Shown one piece after another: positions 16,829 to 26,400 of a stretch of DNA of 64,000 nt. Position numbers and translations under genes: made by a program. Where the stretch lies: NCBI RefSeq assembly GCF_004138215.1, contig NZ_RYYS01000043.1:62001-126000 (forward strand), written 5' to 3'. The stretch is from Anaerophilus nitritigenes. Lineage in GTDB: Bacteria > Bacillota > Clostridia > Peptostreptococcales > Thermotaleaceae. Every line of letters begins with the position of its first letter. Position 1 is the stretch's first letter. Below the pieces are notes generated by a model that searched no databases, was not told the DNA's origin, and saw nothing but the letters and a program-made list of their open reading frames with translations.

Positions 16829-18688
16829 ATGAATTGTCACAATCCAGTCTGCAATATGACAATCCCAAATGGGTCAAAAAAGATTGTTTTAGCAGGCAAT
16901 CCAAATGTAGGAAAATCAGTTTTTTTCAATGCTTTAACTGGTCTTTATGTAGATGTTTCAAATTTTCCAGGTACAACTGTAGATATCAGTATGGGACAAT
17001 ATAAAGATAATGTTGTCATGGATACTCCTGGAGTATACGGTGTCTCCTCTTTCAATGATGAAGAAAGAGTTGCAAGAGATGTGATTTTATTTGCAGATGT
17101 AATCTTAAATGTAGTAGATGCAGTTCATCTTGAACGAGATCTTTTTTTAACTCAACAAATTATAGATATGGGTATTCCTGTTGTAGTAGCATTAAATATG
17201 ATGGATGAAGTACAAAGAAATGGTCTTAAAATTAACATAGACAAGCTTTCTAAAGAATTAGGTGTTGAAGTCATTCCTACTACTGCAACAAAAAAAGAAG
17301 GAATAGATCAAATACTAGAAGCTTTAGAAAGAGCAAAAGTAGGAAATAGAATTCCTAAAGTAAAGCAACTAATGGATCAAGTTATTGATAAAGTAGATGT
17401 AGAAGCTGAAGCACTTTTAGTAGTAGAAGAAGATGAAAATGTACTCACTCGTCATCATTTAGACAATCAGCATGGTCAAAGAGAAGAAATTTATAATTTA
17501 AGAAGATCTAAAATTGATAATGTTGTTGAAGAAGTTGTATCACAAACCAACCAAGGTGCATCCTTTAGAACAAAGCTTGGAAGATGGATGCTTAAGCCTC
17601 TTACTGGTATTCCTATTTTATTTTTTATTTTATTTTTAACTTATGAGCTCATTGGAGTATTTGTAGCTCAAACTGTAGTAGAGATAACAGAAGAAATTAT
17701 TATGGGTCAATATTATTATGATTTTATTATGAATTTATCTACCCATTTTATTCATCAAGAAAGCTTTATTGGACAATTATTGATAGGAGAATTTGGAATC
17801 CTTACAATGGCACCTATTTATTTATTTGGTTTACTGCTTCCCTTAGTAGTTGGTTTTTACTTTGTACTTTCTATTATGGAAGACTCTGGATATCTTCCTA
17901 GAATTGCTGCATTAGTAGATAGACTTCTTACCTTTTTAGGTTTAAACGGAAGAGCTATTATCCCTATTATTTTAGGCTTTGGTTGTGTAACTATGGCAAC
18001 AATCACTACACGTCTTTTAGGATCTAAAAGAGAAAGATTTATTGCAACTATGCTTTTAGGTCTCGCCATTCCATGTTCTGCACAGCTTGGTGTCATAGTA
18101 GGACTTATTGCTCCACTTGGTGGAAAAATGCTTTTATTATATGTAACCACAATATTTATTGTCTTTACACTCACTGGAACTATTTTAAACAAAATTATGC
18201 CTGGAGAATCTACAGATTTATTGATTGATCTGCCTCCTATTCGAATTCCTATTTTAAAAAATGTTATAAAGAAAACATATCTAAAATCTAAAATGTTTAT
18301 TGAAGAAGCAGGACCATTATTTGTTTTAGGAGCTATAATCATTACAATTCTTCAATATACTTATGCACTTGATGCAATATCTGATGCTTTAGCCCCTGTT
18401 ACAGTAGGTTTTTTAAAACTGCCTAAAGAAACAGCTCAAACCTTTATCATGGGTATTATTAGAAGAGATTTTGGAGCTGCAGGTCTTACGGGACTAGCTT
18501 CTAAGGGGCTTTTAAGTCCTATACAAGTAGTCATTTCTTTAGTTGCTATTACTTTATTTGTACCTTGTATTGCAGCAATTATGGTAATCTTTAAAGAAAG
18601 AAGCTGGCAAGAATCAGCTCTTATATGGATCGGAAGCTTTATCATATCTTTTTTAACAGCTGGAATATTAGCACAAATCATGTTATAA
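16829..18688 (+). CDS. feoB: Ferrous iron transporter FeoB
   Basis: The 619-residue protein has an N-terminal G domain: G1 'GNPNVGKS' (23-30), Thr49/Thr50 as G2, 'DTPG' (65-68) as G3, and NxxD in 'NMMDE' as G4. A helical GDI-like region with an acidic insert (about 170-235) follows, then about eight membrane helices with the two Gate regions ('GFGCVTMATITTRLL' and 'GIIRRDFGAAGLTGL'). It imports Fe2+ under anoxic conditions. The N terminus has an extra Cys-containing stretch (Cys3, Cys8). AAGGAGG precedes the ATG and the gene forms an operon with feoA. Confidence 0.95.
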   Translation: MNCHNPVCNMTIPNGSKKIVLAGNPNVGKSVFFNALTGLYVDVSNFPGTTVDISMGQYKDNVVMDTPGVYGVSSFNDEERVARDVILFADVILNVVDAVHLERDLFLTQQIIDMGIPVVVALNMMDEVQRNGLKINIDKLSKELGVEVIPTTATKKEGIDQILEALERAKVGNRIPKVKQLMDQVIDKVDVEAEALLVVEEDENVLTRHHLDNQHGQREEIYNLRRSKIDNVVEEVVSQTNQGASFRTKLGRWMLKPLTGIPILFFILFLTYELIGVFVAQTVVEITEEIIMGQYYYDFIMNLSTHFIHQESFIGQLLIGEFGILTMAPIYLFGLLLPLVVGFYFVLSIMEDSGYLPRIAALVDRLLTFLGLNGRAIIPIILGFGCVTMATITTRLLGSKRERFIATMLLGLAIPCSAQLGVIVGLIAPLGGKMLLLYVTTIFIVFTLTGTILNKIMPGESTDLLIDLPPIRIPILKNVIKKTYLKSKMFIEEAGPLFVLGAIIITILQYTYALDAISDALAPVTVGFLKLPKETAQTFIMGIIRRDFGAAGLTGLASKGLLSPIQVVISLVAITLFVPCIAAIMVIFKERSWQESALIWIGSFIISFLTAGILAQIML

Positions 18689-18690
18689 AT

Positions 18691-18724
18691 AAAACAGACA
18701 AAGAAATTTCTTTGTCTGTTTTAT
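18691..18724 (+). terminator. Bidirectional terminator between feoB and 18721 gene
   Basis: AAACAGACAAAGAAA / TTTCTTTGTCTGTTT is a 15-bp stem with essentially no unpaired loop in the full pairing. T-rich sequence follows it on the plus strand, and an A-rich side serves the minus-strand gene. Confidence 0.8.
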
Positions 18725-19959
18725 TTTTTCTCTTTTTTAATATTCCAAAATACGACTAATAACAATATAGAGATTCCAGTATTGAAAAATAAAAAACCTT
18801 GAAATGAAAATTTTTCTTTATTTTTTGTTACTGATTTTTTTTCTAAAGTTTCTAAACCATGCTTTTGTTTTAATTTATCTGGAAGATTATTAATTTCTTT
18901 CTGTGCCCATATTCTTATTCCATCTTCTTTTCCTTCTTCATATACAATCTTTTTTAAAAGCGTCATGTATTCATCTATATTTCCATAAGTATGATAAACA
19001 TCCAAAAGATCATAAAGATTTCTATTATAAAGAATTCCACTACTTTTAAAATAATAAATAGCATCTTTTTGATTTCCTTGTATTTTATAGATACATCCTC
19101 TATAATAATCTAAAAAATTTGTCATTTTCAAAGCATACTCAGAAACTTCTTTGTCCTTATTTTTTTGATACACACGGGTATCTTCCATATAAGAAATAGC
19201 TTTTTCATATTCTTCTTTCATATAAGCATCATATGCTCTTTGTCCTAAGTCTTTTATTTCCTCTATTTCTTTTTTAGTTCTTTTTTCTTGATCCAATAAT
19301 TTTTCTTTTTCTATTTTTCTATCATTTTTATAATATAATTCAATATTAAAATCATCCGTATAATCATAAAAAGTAAAAATGATTTGATTCTCTTTAGGAA
19401 TCATTTCTATATTCACTGTTTCTTTATCCTCATATTTATCATATTCTTTTATTTTTATGTCTTGTGGGTCTAATCCTTCATCAAACATAAAAGTTACTTT
19501 TCCATAATGAATATGATTTTTAGGTATAGAATACCTAATTTTTTCGCCTTCTGAAGAATCTAGTTTATTTTCTTTATAATAAGAGATCTTTAAATTTACT
19601 TGTTCTTTAGTATTTGGTATCTCCCAAACATACCAGTTTTGATTTTTTTGTCCTTTTTTTATAGAAGTAGATATTTCTTTTCCTTCTAATAAAATTTTCA
19701 AATCAGATACATGATTAGATGCCATACCCATTGTCATCTTTTCTTTTTTATGATTTTTTAAAATCAAATCATTTTCAATATAACATTTTTGATTTTTTAT
19801 ATGTATTTGGCTATTTGTAGAAATTATTTCTATAGAAGTATTTTCATATGGTTTCATATTATTTTTATCTAATATTACTGAATCTGCATAAGCTTTTGTT
19901 TGAAAAATAAATAAAATCATAAAAAGTGCAATCCATTTACTACTATTTTTATTTCCCAT
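18721..19959 (-). CDS. Surface-anchored protein with TPR-like repeats, unknown function
   Basis: I do not recognise a named family for this 412-residue protein. It has a signal peptide (hydrophobic core 10-24, 'AYADS'), a beta-rich extracytoplasmic domain (about 30-215), and a charged helical stretch. TPR-like helical pairs follow (about 240-350, 'AYDAYMKEEYEKAISYME', 'NQKDAIYYFKSS'), then a C-terminal membrane helix (about 388-405) ending in Lys/Glu. This layout points to an outward-facing, C-terminally anchored protein. AGAGGTGG precedes the ATG. It stands apart from its neighbours, convergent with feoB and about 75 bases downstream of the 20051 gene's terminator on the same strand. Confidence 0.75.
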   Translation of the reverse strand: MGNKNSSKWIALFMILFIFQTKAYADSVILDKNNMKPYENTSIEIISTNSQIHIKNQKCYIENDLILKNHKKEKMTMGMASNHVSDLKILLEGKEISTSIKKGQKNQNWYVWEIPNTKEQVNLKISYYKENKLDSSEGEKIRYSIPKNHIHYGKVTFMFDEGLDPQDIKIKEYDKYEDKETVNIEMIPKENQIIFTFYDYTDDFNIELYYKNDRKIEKEKLLDQEKRTKKEIEEIKDLGQRAYDAYMKEEYEKAISYMEDTRVYQKNKDKEVSEYALKMTNFLDYYRGCIYKIQGNQKDAIYYFKSSGILYNRNLYDLLDVYHTYGNIDEYMTLLKKIVYEEGKEDGIRIWAQKEINNLPDKLKQKHGLETLEKKSVTKNKEKFSFQGFLFFNTGISILLLVVFWNIKKEKK

Positions 19960-20023
19960 TATTCCACCTCTATTTTTTCTTTATATCTACATAGTGTATC
20001 ATAATCTTCTTTATTTTTCATTT

Positions 20024-20052
20024 AAAAAAAGATGAAGAAAAATCTTCATCTT
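20024..20052 (-). terminator. Terminator after the fhs unit
   Basis: AAGATGAAGA / TCTTCATCTT with a 4-base loop is followed by a T run on the minus strand. Confidence 0.85.
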
Positions 20053-20476
20053 AATCCCCTACTACAGTAATCATTCTATTTCCTATATCTTTAAGCTTTC
20101 TTTCTCCAAGTTCTTCAAAAGCTACTACTAAAATACTTTTAATAATTTCTTGATCTTCATCATATTCATAAGCATAATAATAAGCTAGCAAATCCTCAGG
20201 TAAACTTTCTTCTATTTCTACAGCATATTCATCTGCTTTATTCATAAGCTCTGATATATACTCTTCTTCATTTTCTTCTATAGAAATGTCTGTCTCCTCT
20301 TTTAATTCATTTTTTAAAGACTCTGTATCACACTGCAATATAAAGGCTAATACATCTTCTCTCTTTGTCCTATCTGAAATATCTTTTACAATATCAAATT
20401 CTGTTGTGTCATGAATAATTTTTGAAATGTCTTCCCATTCATATACTTTATTTTCTTCGTTTACAATAATGGACAT
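20051..20476 (-). CDS. Acidic hypothetical protein downstream of fhs
   Basis: This 141-residue protein has no family I recognise. It is highly acidic (many Glu and Asp), mostly helical, with no signal or membrane segment and a single Cys. It follows fhs by 15 bases with its own GGGGTG site and shares its terminator, so it is co-transcribed with formate-tetrahydrofolate ligase. A function in one-carbon metabolism is only guilt by association. Confidence 0.75.
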   Translation of the reverse strand: MSIIVNEENKVYEWEDISKIIHDTTEFDIVKDISDRTKREDVLAFILQCDTESLKNELKEETDISIEENEEEYISELMNKADEYAVEIEESLPEDLLAYYYAYEYDEDQEIIKSILVVAFEELGERKLKDIGNRMITVVGD

Positions 20477-20491
20477 TTATTCACCCCTATT

Positions 20492-22162
20492 CTAGAATAG
20501 TCCTACAATGGTTCCATCTTCTAATAGATCAATATGATTGGCAGCAGGTATTTTTGGAAATCCTGGCATCGTCATAATATCTCCTGTTAAAACTAATAAA
20601 AATCCAGCTCCTGCTGAAACTTTTATATCTCTTACAGTAATGGTAAATCCTTTTGGTCTTGCTAAAAGCTTTGGATTATCTGATAAAGAATACTGAGTTT
20701 TGGCTATACATATAGGCATTTTATCTAGCCCTAATTTTTCGTACTTTTGAATTTCCTTTTGTGCTTTAGGTGTAAACTCGACACCATCTGCTCCATAGAT
20801 TTCCTTGGAAATAATACAGACTTTTTCTTTAATAGAAAGATTGCTGTCATAAAGAGGTTTAAAATTTGATGAATTGTTTTCGCACAAATCTACAATTTTT
20901 TTAGCAAGAGATATACCTCCCTCTCCTCCTTTAGCCCATACATCTGATAATACTACATCTACTTCTAAATTTGCACACGCTTTTTCTATAAACTTTAGTT
21001 CAGCTTCTGTATCAGTAGGAAATTTATTTATGGCTACTACTGTAGGAACTCCATATTTTTTAATATTTTCTATTTGTTTTTCTAAATTTCCAAATCCTTT
21101 TTCAAGAGCTTCTAAATTTTCTTCATTTAAATCATTTTTCAAAACTCCTCCATGATTTTTAAGTGCTCTTGCTGTAGCTACAATGACTGTGGCATCAGGC
21201 TTTAATCCTGCAAATCTACATTTGATATCAAAGAATTTTTCTGCTCCTAAATCTGCACCAAATCCTGCTTCTGTCACTACATAATGACAAAGCTTTAAAG
21301 CCATTTTTGTAGCAATTACACTATTACATCCATGAGCAATGTTAGCAAAAGGTCCTCCATGTAAAATAGCTGGTGTATTTTCTAATGTTTGTACTAAATT
21401 AGGCTTAATTGCATCCTTTAAAAGAAGAGCTAAAGATCCAGTAGCATTTAAATCATTTGCTGTAACAGGCTCATCATCATATGTGTATCCTACAATCATT
21501 TTTCCTAATCTATTTTTAAGATCTTCAATATCATCACAAAGGCATAATATAGCCATAATTTCTGATGCTACAGAAATATCAAATCCATCTTCTCTAGGAA
21601 CTCCATTCATTTTTCCTCCAAGGCCAATTATAATATTTCGAAGGGCTCTATCATTCATATCTAAGCATCTTTTCCATGTGATTTTTCTTGGATCTATATT
21701 AAGCATATTTCCTTGATGTATATGATTATCTAATAAAGCTGCTAATAAATTATTTGTAGTTGTAATAGCATGAATATCTCCTGTAAAATGAAGATTAATA
21801 TCATCCATAGGAACTACTTGAGCATAACCACCTCCAGCAGCTCCTCCTTTTACTCCAAAAGATGGTCCTAAAGATGGTTCTCTTAAAGTCGTAATTGTCT
21901 TTTTACCTATTTTATTTAGTCCCATACTAAGTCCTACATTGGTAGTAGTTTTTCCTTCTCCAGCTGCAGTAGGATTAATAGCAGTAACTAAAATTAGTTT
22001 CCCATCAGGTTTATTTTTTCTTTTTTTATATACATCTAATGAAATTTTTGCCTTATACTTTCCATAAAACTCTAAATCATCCTCTTCTAGTCCCATTTGT
22101 TTTCCTATTTCTTTTATAGGTAGCATTTTGGCTTCTTGTGCAATTTGAATATCTGTTTTCAT
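20492..22162 (-). CDS. fhs: Formate--tetrahydrofolate ligase
   Basis: The 556-residue protein is a full-length member of the formyl-THF synthetase family. It has the ATP-binding loop '[10 protein letters not shown]' (about 65-74), '[19 protein letters not shown]' and '[11 protein letters not shown]'-like late motifs. It joins formate to tetrahydrofolate with ATP, the entry step of the methyl branch of the Wood-Ljungdahl pathway, and also feeds purine and serine/glycine metabolism. The start has GGAGG 8 bases upstream. The other Wood-Ljungdahl genes are not in this window. The glycine riboswitch and serine dehydratase also point to active one-carbon and amino-acid flux. Confidence 0.97.
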   Translation of the reverse strand: MKTDIQIAQEAKMLPIKEIGKQMGLEEDDLEFYGKYKAKISLDVYKKRKNKPDGKLILVTAINPTAAGEGKTTTNVGLSMGLNKIGKKTITTLREPSLGPSFGVKGGAAGGGYAQVVPMDDINLHFTGDIHAITTTNNLLAALLDNHIHQGNMLNIDPRKITWKRCLDMNDRALRNIIIGLGGKMNGVPREDGFDISVASEIMAILCLCDDIEDLKNRLGKMIVGYTYDDEPVTANDLNATGSLALLLKDAIKPNLVQTLENTPAILHGGPFANIAHGCNSVIATKMALKLCHYVVTEAGFGADLGAEKFFDIKCRFAGLKPDATVIVATARALKNHGGVLKNDLNEENLEALEKGFGNLEKQIENIKKYGVPTVVAINKFPTDTEAELKFIEKACANLEVDVVLSDVWAKGGEGGISLAKKIVDLCENNSSNFKPLYDSNLSIKEKVCIISKEIYGADGVEFTPKAQKEIQKYEKLGLDKMPICIAKTQYSLSDNPKLLARPKGFTITVRDIKVSAGAGFLLVLTGDIMTMPGFPKIPAANHIDLLEDGTIVGLF

Positions 22163-22228
22163 ATAAGTCCTCCATTCCTTCGAATTTTAGTAAATTGTAC
22201 CATATTCTAAACTCTTGGGCAATGGAGC

Positions 22229-23257
22229 TTATGTAAAATACTCAATTTTTGCATTTTTAAAATATTTCATAATCAAATCAGATAAGTAATTTTTTATTTC
22301 TTCTGCTTCTTCCTTTGGATAAACATATTTCATCCTGCCGTATTTTCCATACTTCAATTTTCTTTTTTCTTCATCCATATCTAATTTCGTATTTGGATAA
22401 CGATTCAAAATAATTTCTTTTGCATTTTTGGTAAATCTATGCTGTATGAGTTCAAAAGTAATAGAATCATTCTCTACAAAATGTATATGTTCATAAAGAC
22501 TTTGTATTAATTTTTCATATTCTTCTTTCCAATTGGTATAAATCATAATAGGTGCAATAATAAATCCTAGTGGATATCTAGCTTTTCCTACTTTTTCTGC
22601 AGCCTTTAATCGATCTTGTAAAGAATCTGTATTATGCTCAAAATTATGACTTACATAATCTGAATTAATAGAAAAGCGAAATCTAGTATTTCCATTATGC
22701 TTTGCATCAAGAATAGAATCTACATTTGAAAATTTGGTCACTACTCTTAATTTTCCATGTGCGTTTTTTCCAAAATATTCAATTGTTTCTCTTAAGCTTC
22801 CTGTAATATGCTCTACAGCTAAAGGATCTCCCGTACTAGCTACCTCAAACACTGTTGTATTTGGAGCTTTTTCGTTGATGTATTTTTCAATGGTATTAAA
22901 AATTTCATCTGTATTTACATATACTCTTACATAGGGCTTTTTCCCTTGAGTTGTATAAAGATAACAATACTCACAATTTCCTGGACAATTGGTCATAAGG
23001 GAGAACTGATAATCTGCTGAAGGCTTACACACCTCTAGTTTTAAGCTTTTTTTTGTTCCTACAACTAATGTTTTTTTTGCATTGGCAAACTTCTCTTTTG
23101 CTGTTTTTCCTGGAATATCTCTTACTTGATTGTGAGAAGTAGTTTGTAAAATAGGAATATTATGTTCTTTACAAAATGACAATATTCTTTTGCCGATAGA
23201 AAATTCCATGGCAACAGGTTCAAAATATACTCGATCTGGAATCCAAAGGTTTGTCAT
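22229..23257 (-). CDS. splB: Spore photoproduct lyase homologue with Ser at position 141
   Basis: The 342-residue protein has exactly the Bacillus subtilis length and numbering. The radical-SAM motif is Cys91-x3-Cys95-x2-Cys98 within 'CPGNCEYCYL', Tyr97 and Tyr99 are kept, and so are 'RFRFSINSDYV', 'FELIQHRFTK' and the terminal 'AKIEYFT'. SplB directly reverses the thymine dimer formed in UV-exposed spores. At the position of the B. subtilis hydrogen-donor Cys141 ('EASCTSD' there, from memory) this protein reads 'EVASTGD', that is Ser141. The start at 23257 is supported by GAAGGA upstream. The extra 13 codons of the longer reading have no site. Confidence 0.9.
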   Translation of the reverse strand: MTNLWIPDRVYFEPVAMEFSIGKRILSFCKEHNIPILQTTSHNQVRDIPGKTAKEKFANAKKTLVVGTKKSLKLEVCKPSADYQFSLMTNCPGNCEYCYLYTTQGKKPYVRVYVNTDEIFNTIEKYINEKAPNTTVFEVASTGDPLAVEHITGSLRETIEYFGKNAHGKLRVVTKFSNVDSILDAKHNGNTRFRFSINSDYVSHNFEHNTDSLQDRLKAAEKVGKARYPLGFIIAPIMIYTNWKEEYEKLIQSLYEHIHFVENDSITFELIQHRFTKNAKEIILNRYPNTKLDMDEEKRKLKYGKYGRMKYVYPKEEAEEIKNYLSDLIMKYFKNAKIEYFT

Positions 23258-23294
23258 ATTATTCCTTCTTTCAATAAAAATTTTTTCGTTGCAC

Positions 23295-23328
23295 AAGAAA
23301 AGGGTAACTTAATAGCTACCCTTTTCTT
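23295..23328 (-). promoter_or_regulatory. 12-bp hairpin in the splB leader
   Basis: AAGAAAAGGGTA / TACCCTTTTCTT is a perfect stem with a 10-base loop, 38 bases before the splB ATG. No T run follows on either strand, so it does not look like a terminator. Confidence 0.6.
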
Positions 23329-23356
23329 ATGATGAGTTGTGGGTGGGAATAAGGTG

Positions 23357-23384
23357 CATTTAAAAGTTCAAAGACTTTTAAATG
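23357..23384. repeat. 11-bp perfect inverted repeat between splB and the chemoreceptor
   Basis: CATTTAAAAGT / ACTTTTAAATG are separated by six bases and lie between two divergent genes. The spacing suits either an operator or a small hairpin. No T run follows. Confidence 0.6.
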
Positions 23385-23554
23385 GAATGGATTTTCTTAC
23401 ATCTTAATTTTTTCCAACTTTTTGTTTTTTATACATGTTTTAAAAATTTTTCTTTAGGTATACATACTATGTATATGATTGTTTTGTATGCTTATATATA
23501 ATATAATAAAATTATTAATATATGAATCAAATTGAATGTTTAGGAGGAACCGTT

Positions 23555-25369
23555 ATGAAGGGTACTGTAGTATCTACTTGGGTAAACAGTCTAGAAAAAT
23601 TATACGGAAAAGAAATTGTTCAAAAAGCTACACAATCAGTAGGCTGGGACAGTGATAAAGTCATTACTCCTTTAGAAGATATTCCTGATGATGAACCTAT
23701 AAAAGTTATAGAATCTATAGGAAAAATCACTGGAAAAACATCATCTTCTATATGGCATGAATTAGGAAAAAACAATATCGAAACATTTCGTTCTTGGTTT
23801 CCATCTTATTTTGAAAGATATAGCCTAAAAAGCTTTTTGATGATGATGGATCATGTCCATTCACAGCTTACCAAAATGATAAGTGGTGCAAAACCTCCAA
23901 GGCTCATTGCAAAAGAGGTAGGCCCTAAAAAAATTGAAATTTTATATCAATCCAAACGCGGAATGTTTGATTACTTCTTAGGATTATTAGAAGGAAGTGC
24001 TTCTTTTTTTAACGAAAAAATAGAAGTAGAACATCTAGAAAAAGGACAACAAAAAGATGGTACTCAGTATATGAAGGTACATATTACTCTTGAAAAAGAT
24101 AATAAAATGAGCAAAAAATATAAAATCAATCATCTTTTATCTTATGGTTTTATTCAAAGTGTCCCTGTAAAAATTGCTTTATCTATAGCTGTACTTACTT
24201 TTATTTTATTATTGATTCCATTTGGAAATACTTCACTTTTAGGTTCTATTATAAAAACTCTTCTTATAGGAGGTATCTCATTTTTTATAAGTAGTATTGT
24301 TTTATCTCCAATAAAAAATGTTCAAGAAGAACTAACTAAATTGTCTGATTTAGATTTTGAAGGACATGCCCAAATACAAACTGGAGATGAATTTGAGAAT
24401 TATATAGAATCTATTAATCAAATCAAAGAAAATATTCAAAAGGATTTCCTATTTTTAAAAGGGGGAACAGATGATATGCACAATTTCATTGTGAAATTTT
24501 CTACTGTTGCCAATGAAATGAAAGGTGTATCTGATGGAATATCAAGTTTAGTTCAAGAAGTAGCCAACGGAGCTGTTCATCAAGCTGAAGAAACAGAAAG
24601 TTCTGTGCATACTCTCAATGATAATATAGAAACACTCAATCATTTAGCAGAACAAGAAGCAACTAGTAAAATTCAACTTGAAAAAGCAGTAGAAGATATT
24701 CGTAAGTCTTATGGAGAAGTACAAAATGTAGCTAATAGTTTATTACAAATGAAAAATGAATTTTCTATTGTGAATCAACAAGGAGAAGATTTATCGAATC
24801 GAGTTCAAAATATTATCGATATTGTCACTACTGTAGAACAAATATCTGATCAAACTAACCTTTTAGCTTTAAATGCAGCCATAGAAGCTGCTCGTGCTGG
24901 AGAAATGGGAAGAGGATTTACAGTAGTAGCGGAAGAAATTAGAAATCTTGCAGAGGATTCTAAAAATGCAGTAAAAACCATCAACCAAAACCTTCAAGTA
25001 TTTACAAATGATGTAAAACAGATGATTGAACAAGTAACTCATCAATTTTATAATCTTGAACATAATAATAAAATTTTAGATACAGTAGCAATAGATAATG
25101 AGAAGGCAACCAATGAAATTACTATTGTATCCAATCAAATTGTTTCTTTAGTAGAAGCTCTATCATCTGAAACTCAAAAGATTTCAAGTGTATTCCAAAA
25201 TATACATTCATTAGCAGCTATTGCAGAAGAAAATTCTGCAGCAACACAAGAAATGAGTGCCAATGTTATAGAATATTCTAGTAAAATCAAAGATCTGATG
25301 GATTATATTGCTCAACTTGAAATATTAGCAAATAGCTTAAGAGGAGAATTAAAAAAATATAAAATATAA
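23555..25369 (+). CDS. H-NOX-domain methyl-accepting chemotaxis protein (O2/NO sensor)
   Basis: The 604-residue protein has an N-terminal H-NOX haem domain (1-185), two membrane helices (about 215-258) with a short loop, a HAMP-like stretch, and a cytoplasmic MCP signalling domain (about 325-600, hairpin tip '[19 protein letters not shown]'). The H-NOX part follows the numbering of the Thermoanaerobacter tengcongensis protein. Proximal haem ligand His102, the propionate-binding Tyr131-Ser133-Arg135, Pro115, and the distal O2-stabilising set Trp9, Asn74 and Tyr140 are all present. By family knowledge this distal set gives stable O2 binding, so it is likely an oxygen (or O2/NO) chemoreceptor. 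The start at 23555 follows AGGAGG. An earlier in-frame ATG crosses that site. Confidence 0.95.
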   Translation: MKGTVVSTWVNSLEKLYGKEIVQKATQSVGWDSDKVITPLEDIPDDEPIKVIESIGKITGKTSSSIWHELGKNNIETFRSWFPSYFERYSLKSFLMMMDHVHSQLTKMISGAKPPRLIAKEVGPKKIEILYQSKRGMFDYFLGLLEGSASFFNEKIEVEHLEKGQQKDGTQYMKVHITLEKDNKMSKKYKINHLLSYGFIQSVPVKIALSIAVLTFILLLIPFGNTSLLGSIIKTLLIGGISFFISSIVLSPIKNVQEELTKLSDLDFEGHAQIQTGDEFENYIESINQIKENIQKDFLFLKGGTDDMHNFIVKFSTVANEMKGVSDGISSLVQEVANGAVHQAEETESSVHTLNDNIETLNHLAEQEATSKIQLEKAVEDIRKSYGEVQNVANSLLQMKNEFSIVNQQGEDLSNRVQNIIDIVTTVEQISDQTNLLALNAAIEAARAGEMGRGFTVVAEEIRNLAEDSKNAVKTINQNLQVFTNDVKQMIEQVTHQFYNLEHNNKILDTVAIDNEKATNEITIVSNQIVSLVEALSSETQKISSVFQNIHSLAAIAEENSAATQEMSANVIEYSSKIKDLMDYIAQLEILANSLRGELKKYKI

Positions 25370-25478
25370 AATATAATATTTAGAATTCCATATTTTATTT
25401 GTTTATACAATAATTTACACATTAATGTGTAAATTATTTTTTTTTGAAAGGTAATACTATCATCGAGGTGATAAAAAT

Positions 25479-26276
25479 ATGAAAAAAATATTGATCTTTT
25501 TCATTCTTTCAATTTTTGTATTAACAAGCTGTACAACTCCACAACAAAAGCCTAAACCAAAGCCCTTAACTTCATCAATTTTCGAAAAAGGACAAGTCAA
25601 ACAAATTGAAGTTACAAAAGACAATGCAACTTGTAGGTCAGGACAAGACAAAAACTCTCCTATTGTAAAAAATCTCTCAAAGGGAGAAATTTATGATGTC
25701 ATAGGAGAAATGGGAAATTCTTATATTATTGAAACAGAAGATAAAAAAGTAGGAACTGTATCTTCAGACGACGCAAAACCTCATCTACAGCCTACAAGAG
25801 CTACACAAGAACAAACACCCACAAGAACTACACAAGAACAAACACCCACAAGAGCTACACAAGAACAAACACCTACAGACACGGTAGGACAACTTACTTC
25901 CAATGAAGATGAAATACTTCGTCTTTTAAATGGAGAACGGACAAAACAAGGTCTAAAACCACTTCAATTAGACTTGCAGGTTACCAAAGTAGCTCGACTA
26001 AAATCACAGGATATGATTGACAATAATTACTTTAGCCATAACTCTCCAACCTATGGTAGTCCTTTTGATATGTTAAAACAATTTGGTGTTGAATATGCAT
26101 ATGCTGGTGAAAATATCGCTGGAAATCCATCTGTTCAAGATGCTCATACTGCATGGATGAATTCTAAAGGACATAGAGAAAATATTTTAAATCCTAATTT
26201 TACTCATGTAGGTATTGGTGTAAAGAATGGTGGTAAGTACGGCAAAATGTATACACAAATGTTTATAGGGAAATAA
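25479..26276 (+). CDS. CAP-domain lipoprotein
   Basis: The 265-residue protein has a lipoprotein signal with lipobox 'LTSC' (Cys18). A small SH3-like region follows (about 38-100, 'VTKDNATCRSGQDKNSPIV'), then three copies of the nonapeptide TRATQEQTP, and a CAP domain (about 140-265) with 'YFSHNSPTYGSPFDML', 'AGENIA' and 'GHRENIL'. It is anchored to the outer face of the membrane with the CAP domain held off by the repeats. It resembles the secreted CAP protein at 5780 closely across the CAP domain. GAGGTG precedes the ATG. Its 3' end converges with the orphan cobalamin riboswitch transcript. Confidence 0.9.
   Translation: MKKILIFFILSIFVLTSCTTPQQKPKPKPLTSSIFEKGQVKQIEVTKDNATCRSGQDKNSPIVKNLSKGEIYDVIGEMGNSYIIETEDKKVGTVSSDDAKPHLQPTRATQEQTPTRTTQEQTPTRATQEQTPTDTVGQLTSNEDEILRLLNGERTKQGLKPLQLDLQVTKVARLKSQDMIDNNYFSHNSPTYGSPFDMLKQFGVEYAYAGENIAGNPSVQDAHTAWMNSKGHRENILNPNFTHVGIGVKNGGKYGKMYTQMFIGK
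25794..25874 (+). repeat. Three tandem 27-base repeats inside the CAP lipoprotein gene
   Basis: Units at 25794, 25821 and 25848 each encode TRATQEQTP with one variant residue (Thr for Ala) in the middle copy. They form the linker between the SH3-like and CAP domains, a typical site for copy-number change. Confidence 0.85.
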
Positions 26277-26277
26277 A

Positions 26278-26309
26278 AAAAAATCTCTCCATACATGAGA
26301 GATTTAAAA
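26278..26309 (-). terminator. Downstream terminator facing the cobalamin riboswitch
   Basis: On the minus strand AAATCTCTC / GAGAGATTT with a 7-base loop is followed by a run of nine T just before the CAP lipoprotein stop codon. It would stop any read-through from the riboswitch. On the plus strand it has no T run. Confidence 0.8.
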
Positions 26310-26349
26310 AGAGGAAAAATTTCTGAAAAACTAGACCATTTTTCATAAT

Positions 26350-26381
26350 ATTAAATAAAACCCTGCTTTTAGGCAGGGTTT
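26350..26381 (-). terminator. Cobalamin riboswitch-proximal terminator
   Basis: AAACCCTGC / GCAGGGTTT with a 6-base loop lies about 20 bases after the riboswitch. On the minus strand the stem is followed by TATTTAATATT, a weak to moderate T tract. It is probably the expression-platform terminator. Confidence 0.65.
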
Positions 26382-26400
26382 CACTTACGTATAGTTATAA

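Noticed and set aside
16807-17004. Plus-strand 65-codon frame overlapping feoB
   Set aside because: It lies in an alternative frame inside the feoB start and lacks a separate ribosome site.
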